Shown here: piece after piece, positions 27,595-36,647 of the stretch
How positions within the stretch are numbered: the stretch's first letter is position 1
How the letters are laid out: each line of letters opens with the position of its first letter
NCBI GenBank assembly: GCA_020630695.1
Contig: JAHDIS010000016.1
Location: 1-49,569, forward strand
DNA: 49,569 nt
Source of the DNA: Paracoccaceae bacterium
GTDB taxonomy: Bacteria; Pseudomonadota; Alphaproteobacteria; Rhodobacterales; Rhodobacteraceae
Direction of reading: 5' to 3'
The notes under the pieces: generated by a model
What the model saw: only the letters and a program-made list of their open reading frames with translations
Databases searched by the model: none
Told to the model about the DNA's origin: nothing
Program-made: the position numbers and the translations under genes

Positions 27595-28074
27595 ATGGGA
27601 TTGTTTTCAAAACTGCGGTCGGGCCAAAGCAAGGCACCATCTGCACCTGCACAAACCAATGCAAATGCCCACAACATTCAAATCGCGCGCGCTGTTCTGG
27701 CTGCGCCCATTCTGACCTGCTACGCCGACGGCGAAGTGGCATGGGAAGAGACCCAAACCCTTGTGGAACGCAGCTTGCTGGTTCCAGAGGTGCAGGCAAT
27801 CGGCTTTGACGCGGCGTTGGAGCTGGTCAAACAAGTCACACTGGATCTGCATCAACGCGGTGGCGCAACCGTTTTGGCAGAAGCGGTCAGCGTTCTGCCG
27901 ATGGTTCTGCGCGAAATGTCTCTGGCGATCAGTATGCAGGTTGCGGCTTCGGATGGTCATATTGACGAAAACGAAGTGAACACACTGTCCGGCATTGCCC
28001 AGCGAATGGGGATTTCAGTCGAAAAGTTCCGCGAACTGACGCAGTTGATGGTCAAAGGCCGTTCCGCGGCCTGA
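27595..28074 (+). CDS. TerB-family protein
   Basis: A 159-residue helical protein of the tellurite-resistance TerB type. The family's acidic metal-like loops are seen in CYADGEVAWEETQ and AASDGHIDENEVNTL, the latter an EF-hand-like DxDxxID pattern. There is no membrane segment. The ATG at 27595 has GAGG eight bases upstream. It runs 10 bp before the DUF4261-like gene in the same direction. There are no other ter genes, so tellurite resistance itself is not implied; TerB domains are used in several stress and conflict systems. Confidence 0.8.
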   Translation: MGLFSKLRSGQSKAPSAPAQTNANAHNIQIARAVLAAPILTCYADGEVAWEETQTLVERSLLVPEVQAIGFDAALELVKQVTLDLHQRGGATVLAEAVSVLPMVLREMSLAISMQVAASDGHIDENEVNTLSGIAQRMGISVEKFRELTQLMVKGRSAA

Positions 28075-28084
28075 GACATGTGAT

Positions 28085-29053
28085 ATGACAGACCGCTCAG
28101 ACACCCCGACTTTCAGCGCCTATGTGTTGCTGTCCGAGGCTTTGCAGTTCAATACGGCAGAAATCCGGAACGCCTTGCTCGAGGATTATCCTGATCTGGA
28201 TATCCGGCCTCGGGCAGGGGCCGAAGCGCTTGATCAGGATTGTGATACGAACGCCTTTATCACCGCCCCCATTTTGCTGGGCGGCGAAGGCAAGGACGCC
28301 TTGATCGCCACAGCCATTCGGCTTCCCGGCTATGGAACATGGTCCATGGATCAGCTGAGCCATCGCCAGACCCGGATCGTTCCGGGCATGGAAGCAGCCC
28401 TGGCGCAGAATGCCTCTTATATCTGCGTGTCCGTTGGTGCGGCCAGCACCGACATTATGGATTGCTTCCGTGCTGCACGTCTTTGTAGCTGTCTTGCCGC
28501 GATCTTTGCCAAACTTCCGGTTGCGCTGGCCGTTTACTGGGAAAGCGCGGATCATTTCCTGCCGACAGAGCGGATCGTGCAGATGGCGGACACCGCCATG
28601 CAGGACAAATGGCCGATTACGGACTGGATCAGCTATGCGATCGGGCAGAAACAGACACCACATGGGGTCATGTCCGTGGCAGGCACGCGCGGGCTGTTGC
28701 CGTTCAAATCCTATGAGACCAGCCATGCCGAAGCGCCGGTTTCCATCGAAGACGCGGCTGGGATGGTTCACATGAGCACCGCGATGGTTCTGGAATACGG
28801 GCATGTATTCCAAGATGGTCACACGCTGGGCCACGAAGGTCAGAGCCCGGAGCAATCCTACCGAATCCGCTATGTGCCCGCCGGCACCGAAGAGGGCGTG
28901 CCCTTTGACGTCATGATGCTGGTTCATCCCAGCAGCCCGCTGGATCACGAAGATCTGGCAGGCCCATTGCCGCAAAACAATGGCCCTGTCGTTCAGGATC
29001 GTGGACGCCCCGGTGTCTTTCAGCGTCTGATGGGTAAAAGACGACGCAAGTGA
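28085..29053 (+). CDS. DUF4261-like conserved protein
   Basis: A 322-residue soluble protein. The overall order (AYVLLSEALQF at the N-terminus, a central PILLGGEGKDALIATAIRLPG segment, cysteine-rich FRAARLCSCLAA, VYWESADHFLP, then GMVHMSTAMVLEYGHVFQDG) matches DUF4261-type proteins. No catalytic motif is clear. The C-terminal 40 residues are basic (MGKRRRK). It begins ten bases after the TerB gene, so the two are almost surely one transcript. Function unknown. Confidence 0.65.
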   Translation: MTDRSDTPTFSAYVLLSEALQFNTAEIRNALLEDYPDLDIRPRAGAEALDQDCDTNAFITAPILLGGEGKDALIATAIRLPGYGTWSMDQLSHRQTRIVPGMEAALAQNASYICVSVGAASTDIMDCFRAARLCSCLAAIFAKLPVALAVYWESADHFLPTERIVQMADTAMQDKWPITDWISYAIGQKQTPHGVMSVAGTRGLLPFKSYETSHAEAPVSIEDAAGMVHMSTAMVLEYGHVFQDGHTLGHEGQSPEQSYRIRYVPAGTEEGVPFDVMMLVHPSSPLDHEDLAGPLPQNNGPVVQDRGRPGVFQRLMGKRRRK

Positions 29054-29066
29054 CACCATTTGTCTC

Positions 29067-29095
29067 GGCTCGGCCCGCTTGCGGCGCGCCGAGCC
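29067..29095 (+). other. GC-rich hairpin between DUF4261-like gene and purC
   Basis: GGCTCGGC pairs with GCCGAGCC around an inner CCGC/GCGG stem. It has only a weak T-run (TTGCTC), so it may be a terminator of the TerB-DUF4261 unit or part of a purC leader. Confidence 0.45.
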
Positions 29096-29164
29096 TTGCT
29101 CTATGGGATGCCCAGACACCCGCGCGGCCCTTCGCGCGGCTTTCGCGTTTGAAAGGGGCCCCGT

Positions 29165-29926
29165 ATGGCACGGCGCAAAAAGATTTACGAAGGCAAAGCC
29201 AAGATCCTGTATGAAGGCCCGGAGCCGGGCACCATCGTGCAGTATTTCAAAGATGATGCCACTGCCTTCAACGCCGAGAAAAAGGACGTGATCGAAGGCA
29301 AGGGCGTGCTGAACAACCGCTTGTCCGAGTTCTTCATGACCGGTCTGGGCAACATCGGTGTTCCGACGCATTTTATCAAACGCCTGAATATGCGCGAGCA
29401 ACTGGTGCGGTCCTGCGAGATTGTTCCGCTCGAAGTGATTGTGCGCAACTATGCCGCCGGCACATTGTCAAAACGTTTGGGTCTGGAAGAAGGCACACAG
29501 CTGCCGCGTCCGATCGTTGAATATTGCTACAAGGACGACAAGCTGGGTGATCCGCTGGTGTCCGAAGAGCACATCGCGGCCTTCGGCTGGGCCAGCCAGC
29601 ATGACATGGACGACATTATTGCCCTGGCGCTGCGCGTAAACGACTACCTGTCAGGTCTGCTGTATGGCGTTGGCATTCGTCTGGTCGATTTCAAGATCGA
29701 GATTGGCCGCGTATACGAAGGCGATTTCCAGCGCCTGATCATCGCCGACGAAATCAGCCCGGATAGCTGCCGTCTGTGGGACATCGAAACGGGCCAGAAG
29801 CTGGACAAGGATGTCTTCCGCCGTGATCTCGGCTCGCTGACTGATGCCTATACCGAGGTCGCACGACGCCTTGGTGTCATGCCCAAACAGGCGACGCACC
29901 CGACGAAGCCGACGCTGATCAACTGA
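29165..29926 (+). CDS. purC: phosphoribosylaminoimidazole-succinocarboxamide synthase
   Basis: Purine synthesis: CAIR plus aspartate and ATP gives SAICAR. It has 253 aa. The ATP-binding start is [13 protein letters not shown]; then [12 protein letters not shown] and the conserved [20 protein letters not shown], with [14 protein letters not shown] at the back of the active site. The ATG follows GAAAGGGG by seven bases. purS and purQ lie downstream, but a 755-aa secreted-protein gene intervenes. Confidence 0.96.
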   Translation: MARRKKIYEGKAKILYEGPEPGTIVQYFKDDATAFNAEKKDVIEGKGVLNNRLSEFFMTGLGNIGVPTHFIKRLNMREQLVRSCEIVPLEVIVRNYAAGTLSKRLGLEEGTQLPRPIVEYCYKDDKLGDPLVSEEHIAAFGWASQHDMDDIIALALRVNDYLSGLLYGVGIRLVDFKIEIGRVYEGDFQRLIIADEISPDSCRLWDIETGQKLDKDVFRRDLGSLTDAYTEVARRLGVMPKQATHPTKPTLIN

Positions 29927-29932
29927 TGTGAT

Positions 29933-29985
29933 GGGGGGGCCCAAACCCCCCAGAGTATTGAGCCAGAGAAGAAACTGCTCTGGCA
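29933..29985 (+). terminator. purC-downstream hairpins
   Basis: A GGGGGG/CCCCCC hairpin (29934-29951) is followed by a GCCAGAG/CTCTGGC hairpin (about 29962-29984), both without long T-runs. They probably slow or stop transcription after purC. Confidence 0.45.
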
Positions 29986-30106
29986 GCCCCATGCCGGACG
30001 GTTGCGCGTCGCGGCCCAAAAAAACGTTGGGGCATGGAATCCTTTACTTGGCAGAAATGGACCCTCGGGGTTACCCTTGGGTAAATTTCAATATGGGGGA
30101 CGTGTT

Positions 30107-32374
30107 ATGCGCAATTTTTTCCTGAGCGCCGCGCTGGCAGCCATCACAGGTGTTTCGGCCATGGCTCAGCCAGCCGAATTTGATCCCAGTGATTTCGGCA
30201 AGATTGTAGTGCAGCCGCGCCAACTGGCGGGCGGACTGACTTTTGAACAGGCCATCGGCGACTATCAGAACGAGCCGATTGTCGAGTATGGCGAAAACAG
30301 TCCGGCTGTTCGGTTGGGGCGTCCGATTGGCCGTTTGGACATGCTGTTTGAGAACGGAAAGACCGGGTTCTGCACGGCGTTCATCGTTGATGAACAGCAT
30401 ATCCTGACCAACCACCACTGCGTGCCGGGTATGGATGGCGATCCTTCGGGAGCCGATAGCGGTATTCAGGCGGCGCAATTCGTTGCGGGCTATATCAAAC
30501 CCGGCCGTGCCGCCGGGGTCGATCGTTTCACGGTCAGCCCGCAGATTGTCGAAACCAACCGTGAGCTGGATTATTCGGTGCTGCGGGTTTTCGGCAATCC
30601 ATCGGGCAAATACGGCTTTCTTGAACTGGCAGCGGCTGATCCCGAGGACGCTGAGTTCCTTTGGATCATTGGCCATCCTCAGGGACAGTCCCAGCACATC
30701 AGCCGTGAGGGTTGCGCGGCGGCCTCTCCTTCGATTTCGGATGAAGGCAAGCTGGTGCACACCTGCGATACGCTCGGCGGGAACTCCGGCTCGCCGGTTA
30801 TTCGGATTTCGGACAAGCGTGTGATCGGGTTGCACCACGCCGGCGACAGCCGCAGCGGGTTCAACATGGCGATCCCGATGACCCGTATTCTGGCCCAGAG
30901 CCGGGTGCTGAAAGCGGTGGTCTCGGACGTGGACAATGGCCCGACCCCGCAGCCAAAGCCTGTGGCTCAGGTTTCGGCCTGTGACGCAATGTGGAAAGAG
31001 GCCAAGGCACTGGGGTGCGGCGGGTATGAGGCCTATGCGGCCGAATGCGGCAGCCACACCTTTGCTGGCATGGCCAAGGCTATGATTGCGCGCGAATGTA
31101 CCGTGCCGGTTGCGGCGCCTGTCGATAACGCGCCGCGTGTGAAAGACCACGACGGGCCAACCGTGTCGGTGCGCGCTGGCGGTGGCGGTGACTTCCGCTC
31201 GATTGCTGACGCCGTTGCCAAATCGGCGGCGGGCACTCAAATCCAGATTTACCCGGGCACCTATGTTGAGGCGATCAACGTGGACAAGCCGCTGGACATC
31301 GTGGGCGTGGGTGACGCATCCGAGATCATCCTGCGTGTCGCAGAGGATCACGTTGTTCACTGGACGGCAAATTCCGGCAAGCTTGCCAATCTGTCGGTCA
31401 TTCAGGACGGCGGGAAGTACTTTGGCGTGTTCTTTGACAGCGGCACTGCCACAATGGACGGGGTCGATGCCACCTCGACCGGTCTGGCGGCGGTTGGTGT
31501 GAAGGAAGACAGCAATCCGATCATCCGCAACTCAAAGATCCACCATTCCGCGCAGGGCGGATTGTTCATCTATGACAACGCCCGGGGTCTGGTGGAAAAC
31601 AACGAGTTTTTTGAAAACACCTATGCCGGTGTCGAGATCAAGACCGGGGCGAACCCTGTTGTGCGCAACAACGTGATGCGCGACGGGAAGGCCAGCGGTG
31701 TTTATATTCACACCGAGGGTCGCGGACGGATCGAGAACAACGAGATCGTACGCAACAAATATGCGGGCATCGAGATCAAGGACAAGGCTGACCCGGTTAT
31801 CATTCGGAACGAGATTTATGACGGCGAAGCCTCAGGCGTCTACGTTCAGGAAGCGGGCCTTGGCCTCATTCAGGAAAACACGATCCACAACAATGCGCTG
31901 TCCGGTGTGTCGATCACAGAAGCTTCGGATCCGGTGGTGCGCAACAACACCATTCGCGACGCCAAGGAAAGCGGCATCTATGTCTATGACGGCGGCAAAG
32001 GCCGGATTGAGGACAACGATATCCTGACCAGTGGATTTGCTGGCATCGCAGTTAAAGGCGGCGCTAATCCGCTCGTGACGCGTAACCTTGTCAAAGACGG
32101 CAAGCAGAGCGGCGTGTTCATTTACGATGACGGTCTTGGGGTCTTTGAAGACAACGAAGTGACGGGCAATGCCTACTACGGGTTTGAGATCAAGACCGCA
32201 GGCAAGCCGACGGTGCGCAACAACAAGATCGGCGGCAATGTCTGGCATGCCTTCCGGATCTACGAGAACGGGCAGGGCACCTACACCGACAATGATCTGC
32301 GTGGGTCGGCAAAAGGCGCCTTCGACATGGATGACGACGCCGGAACGATCACCCGCAGCGGAAATCTGCAATAA
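30107..32374 (+). CDS. secreted trypsin-like serine protease fused to a right-handed beta-helix
   Basis: A 755-residue protein. Residues 1-21 are a signal peptide (MRNFFLSAALAAITGVSAMA). Residues about 60-270 form a trypsin-like protease: catalytic His104 in TNHHCVP, Asp155 in ELDYSVLRV, Ser227 in GGNSGSPV. A cysteine-bearing linker follows. From about 352 (VSVRAGGGGDFRSI) to 755 there is a parallel beta-helix of alternating ~23-residue coils such as SGVYIHTEGRGRIENNEI and YAGIEIKDKADPVIIRN, about six 46-residue double units. The ATG at 30107 has GGGGGA upstream. It sits between purC and purS. Likely periplasmic or surface; substrate unknown. Confidence 0.85.
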   Translation: MRNFFLSAALAAITGVSAMAQPAEFDPSDFGKIVVQPRQLAGGLTFEQAIGDYQNEPIVEYGENSPAVRLGRPIGRLDMLFENGKTGFCTAFIVDEQHILTNHHCVPGMDGDPSGADSGIQAAQFVAGYIKPGRAAGVDRFTVSPQIVETNRELDYSVLRVFGNPSGKYGFLELAAADPEDAEFLWIIGHPQGQSQHISREGCAAASPSISDEGKLVHTCDTLGGNSGSPVIRISDKRVIGLHHAGDSRSGFNMAIPMTRILAQSRVLKAVVSDVDNGPTPQPKPVAQVSACDAMWKEAKALGCGGYEAYAAECGSHTFAGMAKAMIARECTVPVAAPVDNAPRVKDHDGPTVSVRAGGGGDFRSIADAVAKSAAGTQIQIYPGTYVEAINVDKPLDIVGVGDASEIILRVAEDHVVHWTANSGKLANLSVIQDGGKYFGVFFDSGTATMDGVDATSTGLAAVGVKEDSNPIIRNSKIHHSAQGGLFIYDNARGLVENNEFFENTYAGVEIKTGANPVVRNNVMRDGKASGVYIHTEGRGRIENNEIVRNKYAGIEIKDKADPVIIRNEIYDGEASGVYVQEAGLGLIQENTIHNNALSGVSITEASDPVVRNNTIRDAKESGIYVYDGGKGRIEDNDILTSGFAGIAVKGGANPLVTRNLVKDGKQSGVFIYDDGLGVFEDNEVTGNAYYGFEIKTAGKPTVRNNKIGGNVWHAFRIYENGQGTYTDNDLRGSAKGAFDMDDDAGTITRSGNLQ

Positions 32375-32382
32375 CCAACCCC

Positions 32383-32419
32383 TTCGGCCCCGGATTGTGT
32401 CTTGCAATTCGGGGCCGAA
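32383..32419 (+). terminator. long hairpin between protease gene and purS
   Basis: TTCGGCCCCG pairs with CGGGGCCGAA, extended inward by a G-T wobble and ATTG/CAAT, giving about 15 bp with a seven-base loop. It lacks a T-run. It probably ends the protease transcript or attenuates read-through into purS. Confidence 0.6.
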
Positions 32420-32471
32420 TGCGGTTCCTCCTGCCTCAACACTTCTGGCCTCGCAGACAAGGAGAACCGCC

Positions 32472-32702
32472 ATGAAAGCCCGCGTGCATGTAATGCTGAA
32501 ACAGGGTGTTCTGGACCCACAGGGCGAGGCCGTGCGACACGCACTTGGATCGCTTGGGTTTGAAGGGGTCAACGGCGTCCGTCAGGGCAAGGTGATCGAA
32601 CTTGATCTGGCCGATGGCACGTCTGAGGCCCAGATTGGCGAGATGTGCGAGAAGCTGTTGGCCAATACGGTTATCGAAAGTTACCGCATCGAAGTGCTCT
32701 GA
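32472..32702 (+). CDS. purS: FGAM synthase small subunit
   Basis: The small structural subunit of the three-part formylglycinamidine synthase (PurL/S/Q). It has 76 aa with [20 protein letters not shown] at the start and IEEMC-like [20 protein letters not shown] at the end, which are typical. The ATG at 32472 follows AAGGAG by six bases; larger in-frame readings lack support. It runs 34 bp ahead of purQ. Confidence 0.94.
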   Translation: MKARVHVMLKQGVLDPQGEAVRHALGSLGFEGVNGVRQGKVIELDLADGTSEAQIGEMCEKLLANTVIESYRIEVL

Positions 32703-32736
32703 GCCTTCGGTTAACAGTTTCAACAGGAGCATAGCT

Positions 32737-33405
32737 ATGAAAGCTGCCGTCACTGTTTACCCCGGCTCAAACTGCGACCGCGACATGAAGGTTGCGCTCG
32801 AAGCGGTGGGCTTTGATGTCACGATGGTCTGGCATAAGGATGACGCTCTTCCCGCGGGCACTGATCTCGTGGCTGTGCCGGGCGGATTTTCCTTTGGCGA
32901 CTATCTGCGTTGCGGGGCTATTGCGGCGAACGCGCCCATTGTCGGCGCACTCAAGGCGCATGCAGAGCGCGGCGGTTTCGTGTTGGGCGTCTGCAACGGT
33001 TTTCAGGTTCTGACAGAAACCGGGCTGCTGCCCGGCGCGTTGCTGCGCAATGCCGGGTTGAAATACATCTGCCGCACCGTGGGGCTGAGCGTTTCGGAAA
33101 ACCAGAGCCTTTTTACCGGTGGATATGAAGCAGGTGAGCAGATCGCGCTGCCGATTGCACATCACGATGGCAACTACTTTGCTGATGATGCCAGCCTTGA
33201 TCGGCTTGAGGGCGAGGGCAGGGTGGCGTTCCGCTACACTGACAATCCCAATGGCTCGGCGCGTGATATCGCGGGCATTCTGTCGGAAAACCGCAGAGTG
33301 CTGGGTATGATGCCCCATCCCGAACGTGCGTCGGATTCCGCTCATGGCAACGAAGACGGTGCGCGCCTTTTTGCTCATATGACCAAGGCGTTGACCGAGG
33401 CGTGA
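32737..33405 (+). CDS. purQ: FGAM synthase glutaminase subunit
   Basis: The class I amidotransferase domain that feeds ammonia to PurL. It has 222 aa. The nucleophile cysteine is in GVCNGFQVL (about residue 86), and the His/Glu pair is in MPHPERA near 195. The N-terminal PGSNCDRD and [11 protein letters not shown] are conserved. The ATG at 32737 has CAGGAG upstream. The histidine kinase gene follows within 40 bp. purL is not in the window. Confidence 0.95.
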   Translation: MKAAVTVYPGSNCDRDMKVALEAVGFDVTMVWHKDDALPAGTDLVAVPGGFSFGDYLRCGAIAANAPIVGALKAHAERGGFVLGVCNGFQVLTETGLLPGALLRNAGLKYICRTVGLSVSENQSLFTGGYEAGEQIALPIAHHDGNYFADDASLDRLEGEGRVAFRYTDNPNGSARDIAGILSENRRVLGMMPHPERASDSAHGNEDGARLFAHMTKALTEA

Positions 33406-33442
33406 CTTGAGCAATCGGGGATGGGTGCCTATCCTCTATGCT

Positions 33443-35218
33443 ATGGCTCAGTTGCCGAAACCCACTGGACGCGCCCGGCGCGCTGTATCCCTGTCGTGGC
33501 GCGTACGCGTTGCGCTGGGTATTCTGTTTGTGGTTTCGGTCATCACGGTTCTGGTGACGAACACGTTGCTGACCGACCGGTTTACCGAAACGACCAAGAA
33601 CCGCGCCGAACTGCGGCTGGCGCTATATTCGGGTAACCTCGTTTCGGAATTGCGCAGGAACGCGATTGTCCCGCAGCTTCTGGCCCGCGATCCCGCGCTG
33701 ATCGGGGCTTTGAATTCCGCTGACTTTGCCCAAAGCTCGCAGCGGCTGATTTCTTATGTGGACGAAATTGGCGCTGCATCCTTGATGTTGCTGGATGAAG
33801 GGGGCCGCACGGTGGCCGCCACGGATCGCAACCGGCTGGGCGAAGCGCACCGGTCGGCGCAGTATTACATCGACGCGGTGCGTTCCAATTCGACGGTCTT
33901 TTCCGCGATCCCGCGCGAATCCGGTGGCTACAGCTTTAGTTATTCGCGGCGGATGGAAAGCCAGGGCAGCACCATTGGTGTGATTGTGGTTGAGGTGGAT
34001 CTGGCGAAGTTTGAGCGCGCATGGGCCGGGATTTCCGACGCCGTTATGGTCACCAACAGCGAAGGTGTCATCATTCTGGCCACCGAACCACGGTGGCGTG
34101 GATTGGCCCCCGAGGCCGCGCTTGAACGGCAACCGGCTGGCAGCGCGATTGAACGGGCCATACAGGCGACCGCAGACTGGACTGTGCAGGATGCCGACGC
34201 CTACCTGCGCGGTGAGGCCGTTATGCGCATCGACGGGCGCATCCCGTTCCGTGGCTGGACGCTGACAACCTTTACAACCTACGCCTCAGTTCGGGAAAAG
34301 GTGAACGCCGTCCTCGCTTTGGAGATCATGGGATTTGCACTCTTGGCGGCTCTGGCATTTTATGCGCTGTCACGGCGTACCGCTGGTCGGTTGGTGTTCT
34401 TCCAAAGGGAGTCGGCCGAATTGCGCGCGTTGAACGCACGTCTGCAGGCCGAAATCTCCGAGCGTGAACGCGTGCAGAAGAACCTTGCCGTTGCCGAACA
34501 ATCATTGGCGCAAAGCTCAAAGCTTGCCGCGTTGGGTGAAATGTCTGCGGCGGTCAGCCACGAATTGAACCAGCCGCTTGCGGCTATGAAAACCTATCTG
34601 GCGGGTGCGCGGCTCTTGCTGCGCCGCAACCGGCCTGATGAGGCCATGACCGCCTTTCACCGGATCGACGACTTGATCGGCCGCATGGGTGCAATCACCC
34701 AGCAATTGAAATCCTACGCCCGCAAGGGGCAGGAAATGCTGAGCCCGGTGGATATGGCGGATGCTTTGGCTTCGGCCCTGTCGATGATGGAGCCTCAGTT
34801 GAAGTCCCGCAGGGTCAAGATCAGCCGCATCCTTCCGGATGAGCCGGTCAATGTCATGGGGGATCGCATGCGTATTGAACAGGTCCTCGTGAACCTGCTC
34901 AGGAATGCGCTCGATGCGACCAAGTCCGTGGATGACCCGCAGGTGGAAATCATTCTGGCGGCCGGTGAAACGGCGACGCTTTCGGTGCGCGACAACGGCC
35001 ACGGGATCGAAGACCTCGAGTCGCTCTTTGAGCCGTTTTACACAACCAAGCAGCCGGGTGACGGCGTCGGGCTGGGCCTGGCGATTTCGTCCGGCATTGT
35101 CAGTGACCTTGGCGGTCGACTGACAGCCCGCAATGGCGAACGCGGCGGCGCCGTTTTCGAAATGCAGCTACCCATTCTTTTGGAAGACATTCCAGAGCCC
35201 ACACAAGCGGCGGAGTAA
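33443..35218 (+). CDS. DctB-type sensor histidine kinase
   Basis: A membrane sensor kinase with an N-terminal helix (about residues 20-40), a periplasmic sensing region that resembles the double-Cache fold of DctB (about 45-285), a second helix near 295-315, a coiled linker, a HisKA domain with His373 (VSHELNQPLAAMK), and a HATPase domain with N-box NLLRNALDAT, G1 DNGHGIED and GDGVGLGLAIS. The ATG at 33443 gives 591 aa; a TTG at 33407 with GAGG upstream would add 12. The next gene is the cognate regulator. DctB senses C4-dicarboxylates in relatives; no dctPQM/dctA genes are in the window. Confidence 0.88.
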   Translation: MAQLPKPTGRARRAVSLSWRVRVALGILFVVSVITVLVTNTLLTDRFTETTKNRAELRLALYSGNLVSELRRNAIVPQLLARDPALIGALNSADFAQSSQRLISYVDEIGAASLMLLDEGGRTVAATDRNRLGEAHRSAQYYIDAVRSNSTVFSAIPRESGGYSFSYSRRMESQGSTIGVIVVEVDLAKFERAWAGISDAVMVTNSEGVIILATEPRWRGLAPEAALERQPAGSAIERAIQATADWTVQDADAYLRGEAVMRIDGRIPFRGWTLTTFTTYASVREKVNAVLALEIMGFALLAALAFYALSRRTAGRLVFFQRESAELRALNARLQAEISERERVQKNLAVAEQSLAQSSKLAALGEMSAAVSHELNQPLAAMKTYLAGARLLLRRNRPDEAMTAFHRIDDLIGRMGAITQQLKSYARKGQEMLSPVDMADALASALSMMEPQLKSRRVKISRILPDEPVNVMGDRMRIEQVLVNLLRNALDATKSVDDPQVEIILAAGETATLSVRDNGHGIEDLESLFEPFYTTKQPGDGVGLGLAISSGIVSDLGGRLTARNGERGGAVFEMQLPILLEDIPEPTQAAE

Positions 35219-35224
35219 CAGCCC

Positions 35225-36559
35225 ATGGCAAACGCAATGAAGATCGCAATCGTTGATGACGAAAAGGATATGCGGCAGTCGATCAGTCAGTGGCTGGCCT
35301 TGTCCGGTTATGACACTGAGACTTTTGCCAGTGCCGAAGAGGCGCTTGGCACCCTTGGCGCAGACTATCCGGGCATTGTGATTTCAGACATCAAGATGCC
35401 GGGCATGGACGGGATTCAGTTGCTCAAGAAACTGATGGGCTCTGACAGCGCGCTGCCGGTGATCATGATTACCGGCCATGGCGACGTGCCTATTGCGGTC
35501 GAGGCCATGCGCATCGGCGCTTATGATTTTCTGGAAAAGCCCTTTAACCCCGACCGTATGTCCGAGTTGGCGAAAAAGGCGACCAATGCGCGCCGTTTGA
35601 CGCTGGATACGCGCGCGCTGCGCCGGGAACTGGCCGAAGGTGGTCAGATCATGAAGAAGCTGATCGGGGCCAGCCCGGCGATGGAACGCCTCAGAGAAGA
35701 CATTCTCGATCTGGGGCAGGCCGATGGCCACGTTCTGATCGAAGGTGAAACCGGCACAGGCAAGACGCTCGTGGCCCACGCGCTGCATGCGGTGGGCGCG
35801 AGAGCGGGCAAGAAGTTTGTCCTGATCTCCTGCGGGGCTCTGGACGAAGATGCGCTAATGCAGCGCCTTTTCGGGCCTGCGCAGCCCGAAGAAACCCGGT
35901 TGCCGGCGCTGGAAGAAGCGCGCGGTGGCACTTTGGTGCTCGAAGACATCGAAGCGCTGTCCGACGCGGCTCAGGCGCGGTTGCTGTCGGTTATCAACGA
36001 GCAGGGCAATCCGCCTGAAACACGCATCGTTGCCATTTCGAACCTGCAAGAAGAAGGCCGCACCTGCGAACAGGCGCTGCGGTCGGATCTGTATTACCGT
36101 TTGGCTGCGCTCAAAATCGTTGTCCCGCCACTGCGGGCGCGCGGCGAAGATATCCTGACCCTGTTCACGCGCCTGTCGGAGCAGTTTGCCGAAGAATACG
36201 GCTGTGACGCGCCAAAAGTTTCCGCTCAGGAAGCGGCGCAGTTGTTGCAGGCGCCATGGCCAGGCAACATTCGTCAGCTTATTAACCTGGCCGAACGGGC
36301 GGTTCTGCAATCCCGTCGCGGGCAGGGCACCATCGCCTCGTTGCTGATGTCGGATCACGATCAGATGCAGCCGGTCATGACGACCGAGGGCAAACCGCTG
36401 AAGGAATATGTAGAAGCCTTTGAGCGTATGCTGATCGACAACACCATGCGCCGTCACAAAGGGTCGATCGCATCGGTCATGGAAGAGCTTTGCCTGCCGC
36501 GCAGAACCCTGAATGAAAAGATGGCCAAGTATGGCCTGCAACGGTCTGACTATCTCTAG
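35225..36559 (+). CDS. DctD/NtrC-type response regulator lacking the GAFTGA loop
   Basis: A 444-residue three-domain regulator. The receiver (1-120) has phosphoacceptor Asp55 (VISDIKMPG). The AAA+ domain has Walker A GETGTGKT (174-181) and Walker B GGTLVLEDIE (234-243). The arginine-finger part RSDLYYRLAAL is present, and the C-terminal Fis-type HTH is around SIASVMEELCLPRRTLNEKM. Between LFG (about 215) and GGTL the sigma54-contacting GAFTGA loop is missing: FGPAQPEETRLPALEEARGG replaces it. The adjacent kinase is its likely partner. The protein may not activate sigma54 promoters. Confidence 0.9.
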   Translation: MANAMKIAIVDDEKDMRQSISQWLALSGYDTETFASAEEALGTLGADYPGIVISDIKMPGMDGIQLLKKLMGSDSALPVIMITGHGDVPIAVEAMRIGAYDFLEKPFNPDRMSELAKKATNARRLTLDTRALRRELAEGGQIMKKLIGASPAMERLREDILDLGQADGHVLIEGETGTGKTLVAHALHAVGARAGKKFVLISCGALDEDALMQRLFGPAQPEETRLPALEEARGGTLVLEDIEALSDAAQARLLSVINEQGNPPETRIVAISNLQEEGRTCEQALRSDLYYRLAALKIVVPPLRARGEDILTLFTRLSEQFAEEYGCDAPKVSAQEAAQLLQAPWPGNIRQLINLAERAVLQSRRGQGTIASLLMSDHDQMQPVMTTEGKPLKEYVEAFERMLIDNTMRRHKGSIASVMEELCLPRRTLNEKMAKYGLQRSDYL

Positions 36560-36592
36560 AATACGGCGCGCTTTCGCCAGAGCCGTAAAGAC

Positions 36593-36625
36593 AAAAAAGC
36601 CCGGTCATTCGTGACCGGGCTTTTG
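36593..36625. terminator. bidirectional terminator between response regulator and gap copy 2
   Basis: AGCCCGGTCA and TGACCGGGCT form a 10-bp stem with a TTCG loop, flanked by A-run and T-run. It serves the plus-strand regulator gene and the minus-strand gap gene that ends at 36648. Confidence 0.9.
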
Positions 36626-36647
36626 TTATGAGATCGCGTGAGCGCGA

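Noticed and set aside
28097-29401. 434-residue minus-strand frame over the DUF4261-like gene
   Set aside because: Its product has no recognisable motif, and it runs into purC antisense. The plus-strand gene has coupling to TerB.
30071-31360. 429-residue minus-strand frame over the protease gene
   Set aside because: The plus-strand frame has a signal peptide and a full catalytic triad, so this is an antisense shadow.
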